From assembly GCA_018058125.1 (NCBI GenBank), contig JAGPCH010000159.1, positions 1 to 5,014 on the forward strand: 5,014 nucleotides of DNA. The letters run 5' to 3'. The position numbers were made by a program, and so were the translations under genes. This DNA comes from Ignavibacteria bacterium. Its GTDB lineage: Bacteria; Bacteroidota; Ignavibacteria; Tepidaquicellales; Tepidaquicellaceae. The stretch's first letter is position 1. Each line of letters starts with the position of its first letter. Under the pieces are notes generated by a model. It searched no databases. It was not told the DNA's origin and saw only the letters and a list, made by a program, of their open reading frames with translations. This document shows, piece after piece, positions 4,123 through 5,014 of the stretch.

Positions 4123-5014
4123 TTATTGTCTTGCCATCACAGCTTTCAATGCTGCTTCATCATCTTTTATCAGATCACCGCTGACATCGACAATAGCTGT
4201 AAAGATCTTCCCTGTAAATTCGTAAGGAGGTTCATAATCCGGAATTGTCGGTGAACCCGGATCGCTTCCTACAGCTACTGCCGCACCAAGTCCTAATGCA
4301 AAAGGCGTAGTGAATGGAAACTCAGTATCACCAACAAGTTTGTCATCAATATAAAGCTGACCGGATCCCGGAGTACCTTTACCTTGAGCAAAGTCAGGTT
4401 TACCTTTGACCTCGAATTCGAATCTGAATTTATGTCTTCCTTCGGGTACGTCATCAACTGATTTCACATAAAAATATTCTGAAGTGACATAATTATATCC
4501 ATACTGAAGTTTCTTATCTTTTATAAATAAAGTATAACCTCCGTCGCAGCCACCCATACTGAACAATACTCCTTCTGCTCCGCCTTCCGGAATTTCAGCA
4601 TCCACGGTAATTGAATGTGAACGGTTTAGAATATTAACAGCTGCATTGGAAGGAACAGTTTGTGTAAGCGGGTAATATGTATAACTTGTCCTCGGACCTG
4701 CAATCTGAGGTCTCGGTTCAGCAAGTCTTTCAACACCGCGGCTGTCTATAGGAAGGACGTTATATTTACCGGCTTCGACATACCATTGAGAAACCATCTC
4801 TATCAGCTTTGGTCTGTTATCTTTTGCAAGATTATTTGTTTCCGTCGGATCTTTTGTAAGATCAAAAAGCTCCCAGTTGTTTGCATCCAGCTCGGTTAGT
4901 TTTGCTGAATCTATCGGCGCACCGAATCCCATGCCTGCTTCGGTAAATGATTCACCCGGCCACGGGCATACAGCTCTCCAGCCATTGTGATAAATAGAAC
5001 GATGTCCCATCATT
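4123..5014 (-). CDS. Arylsulfatase-type sulfatase, C-terminal part (5' part outside window)
   Basis: The 296 codons visible are the C-terminal end of a sulfatase of the alkaline-phosphatase superfamily, which hydrolyses sulfate esters. The diagnostic stretch is RSIYHNGWRAV (residues 5-15 of the visible part), then WELFDLTKDPTETNNLA (47-63), a helix, and YNVLPID (84-90), the standard end of the catalytic domain in AtsA-like arylsulfatases. About residues 130-280 form a beta-rich C-terminal domain with GVLFSMGGCDGGYTLFIKD (148-166) and GQLYIDDKLVG (218-228), as in the larger (about 750-800 residue) bacterial arylsulfatases. The nucleophile motif CxPxR and the metal-binding residues lie upstream, so activity cannot be confirmed. 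The frame is open to the right edge, so the Met at 5013 is internal and the truncation is only the window boundary. Its GC content is visibly higher than that of the neighbouring genes. It ends with its own terminator at 3992-4027. Substrate and export signal are not visible. Confidence 0.92.
   Translation of the reverse strand, partial: MMGHRSIYHNGWRAVCPWPGESFTEAGMGFGAPIDSAKLTELDANNWELFDLTKDPTETNNLAKDNRPKLIEMVSQWYVEAGKYNVLPIDSRGVERLAEPRPQIAGPRTSYTYYPLTQTVPSNAAVNILNRSHSITVDAEIPEGGAEGVLFSMGGCDGGYTLFIKDKKLQYGYNYVTSEYFYVKSVDDVPEGRHKFRFEFEVKGKPDFAQGKGTPGSGQLYIDDKLVGDTEFPFTTPFALGLGAAVAVGSDPGSPTIPDYEPPYEFTGKIFTAIVDVSGDLIKDDEAALKAVMARQ

Noticed and set aside
4660..4899. Plus-strand open frame of 79 codons, cysteine-rich
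   Set aside because: It is antisense to the sulfatase catalytic-domain end, where the minus-strand motifs are unmistakable. The Cys/Arg/Ile-rich composition is a shadow effect.
5011..5013. ATG at 5013 as the sulfatase start
   Set aside because: The residues after it are already the end of the catalytic domain and the frame is open to the window edge, so this Met is internal.

Overview
The window is AT-rich DNA that reads as part of a chromosome from the Bacteroidota/Chlorobiota/Ignavibacteriota group, with Ignavibacteria-like as my best guess. The reasons are a DUF3943-type envelope protein, secreted proteins ending in outer-membrane beta-barrels, translation starts with little Shine-Dalgarno signal on the minus-strand genes, and intergenic repeats of a kind common in these genomes. 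The lineage is an inference from gene content; no rRNA or housekeeping marker is present.

Layout, left to right. Positions 1-104 hold the last 33 codons of a plus-strand gene whose C-terminus matches the GxxExxY family (PD-(D/E)XK nuclease-like fold). It is followed by an 8-bp tandem repeat (121-144) and a small GGTT-hairpin-TTTAGG element (184-206), which together look like a dispersed intergenic unit. A promoter and ribosome binding site (304-360) lead into a 148-residue protein (366-812) with a small N-terminal domain and a histone-H1-like, lysine-rich tail built from 30-bp DNA repeats. A strong hairpin terminator (852-878) lies between this gene and the convergent minus-strand genes.

Positions 910-3322 are a two-gene minus-strand unit separated by only 16 bp. 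The first gene (1607-3322) encodes a 571-residue exported protein with a DUF3943 region and a C-terminal beta-barrel. The second (910-1590) encodes a 226-residue small outer-membrane beta-barrel protein. They are probably co-transcribed and end at the 852-878 terminator.

Positions 3323-4122 are an 800-bp gene-poor region. It carries several short inverted repeats, a possible decayed reading frame, two arrays phased at 7 bp (3925-3994 and 4059-4121) sharing a perfect 34-bp direct repeat, and a terminator (3992-4027) between them. That terminator serves the last gene, a minus-strand sulfatase (4123 to beyond the right edge) of which only the C-terminal 296 codons are visible; its catalytic half lies outside.

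No complete new system is evident. The most distinctive content is the repeat architecture: the GxxExxY-associated repeat pair on the left, the 7-bp-phased arrays in the sulfatase 3' region, and the repeat-built lysine tail.
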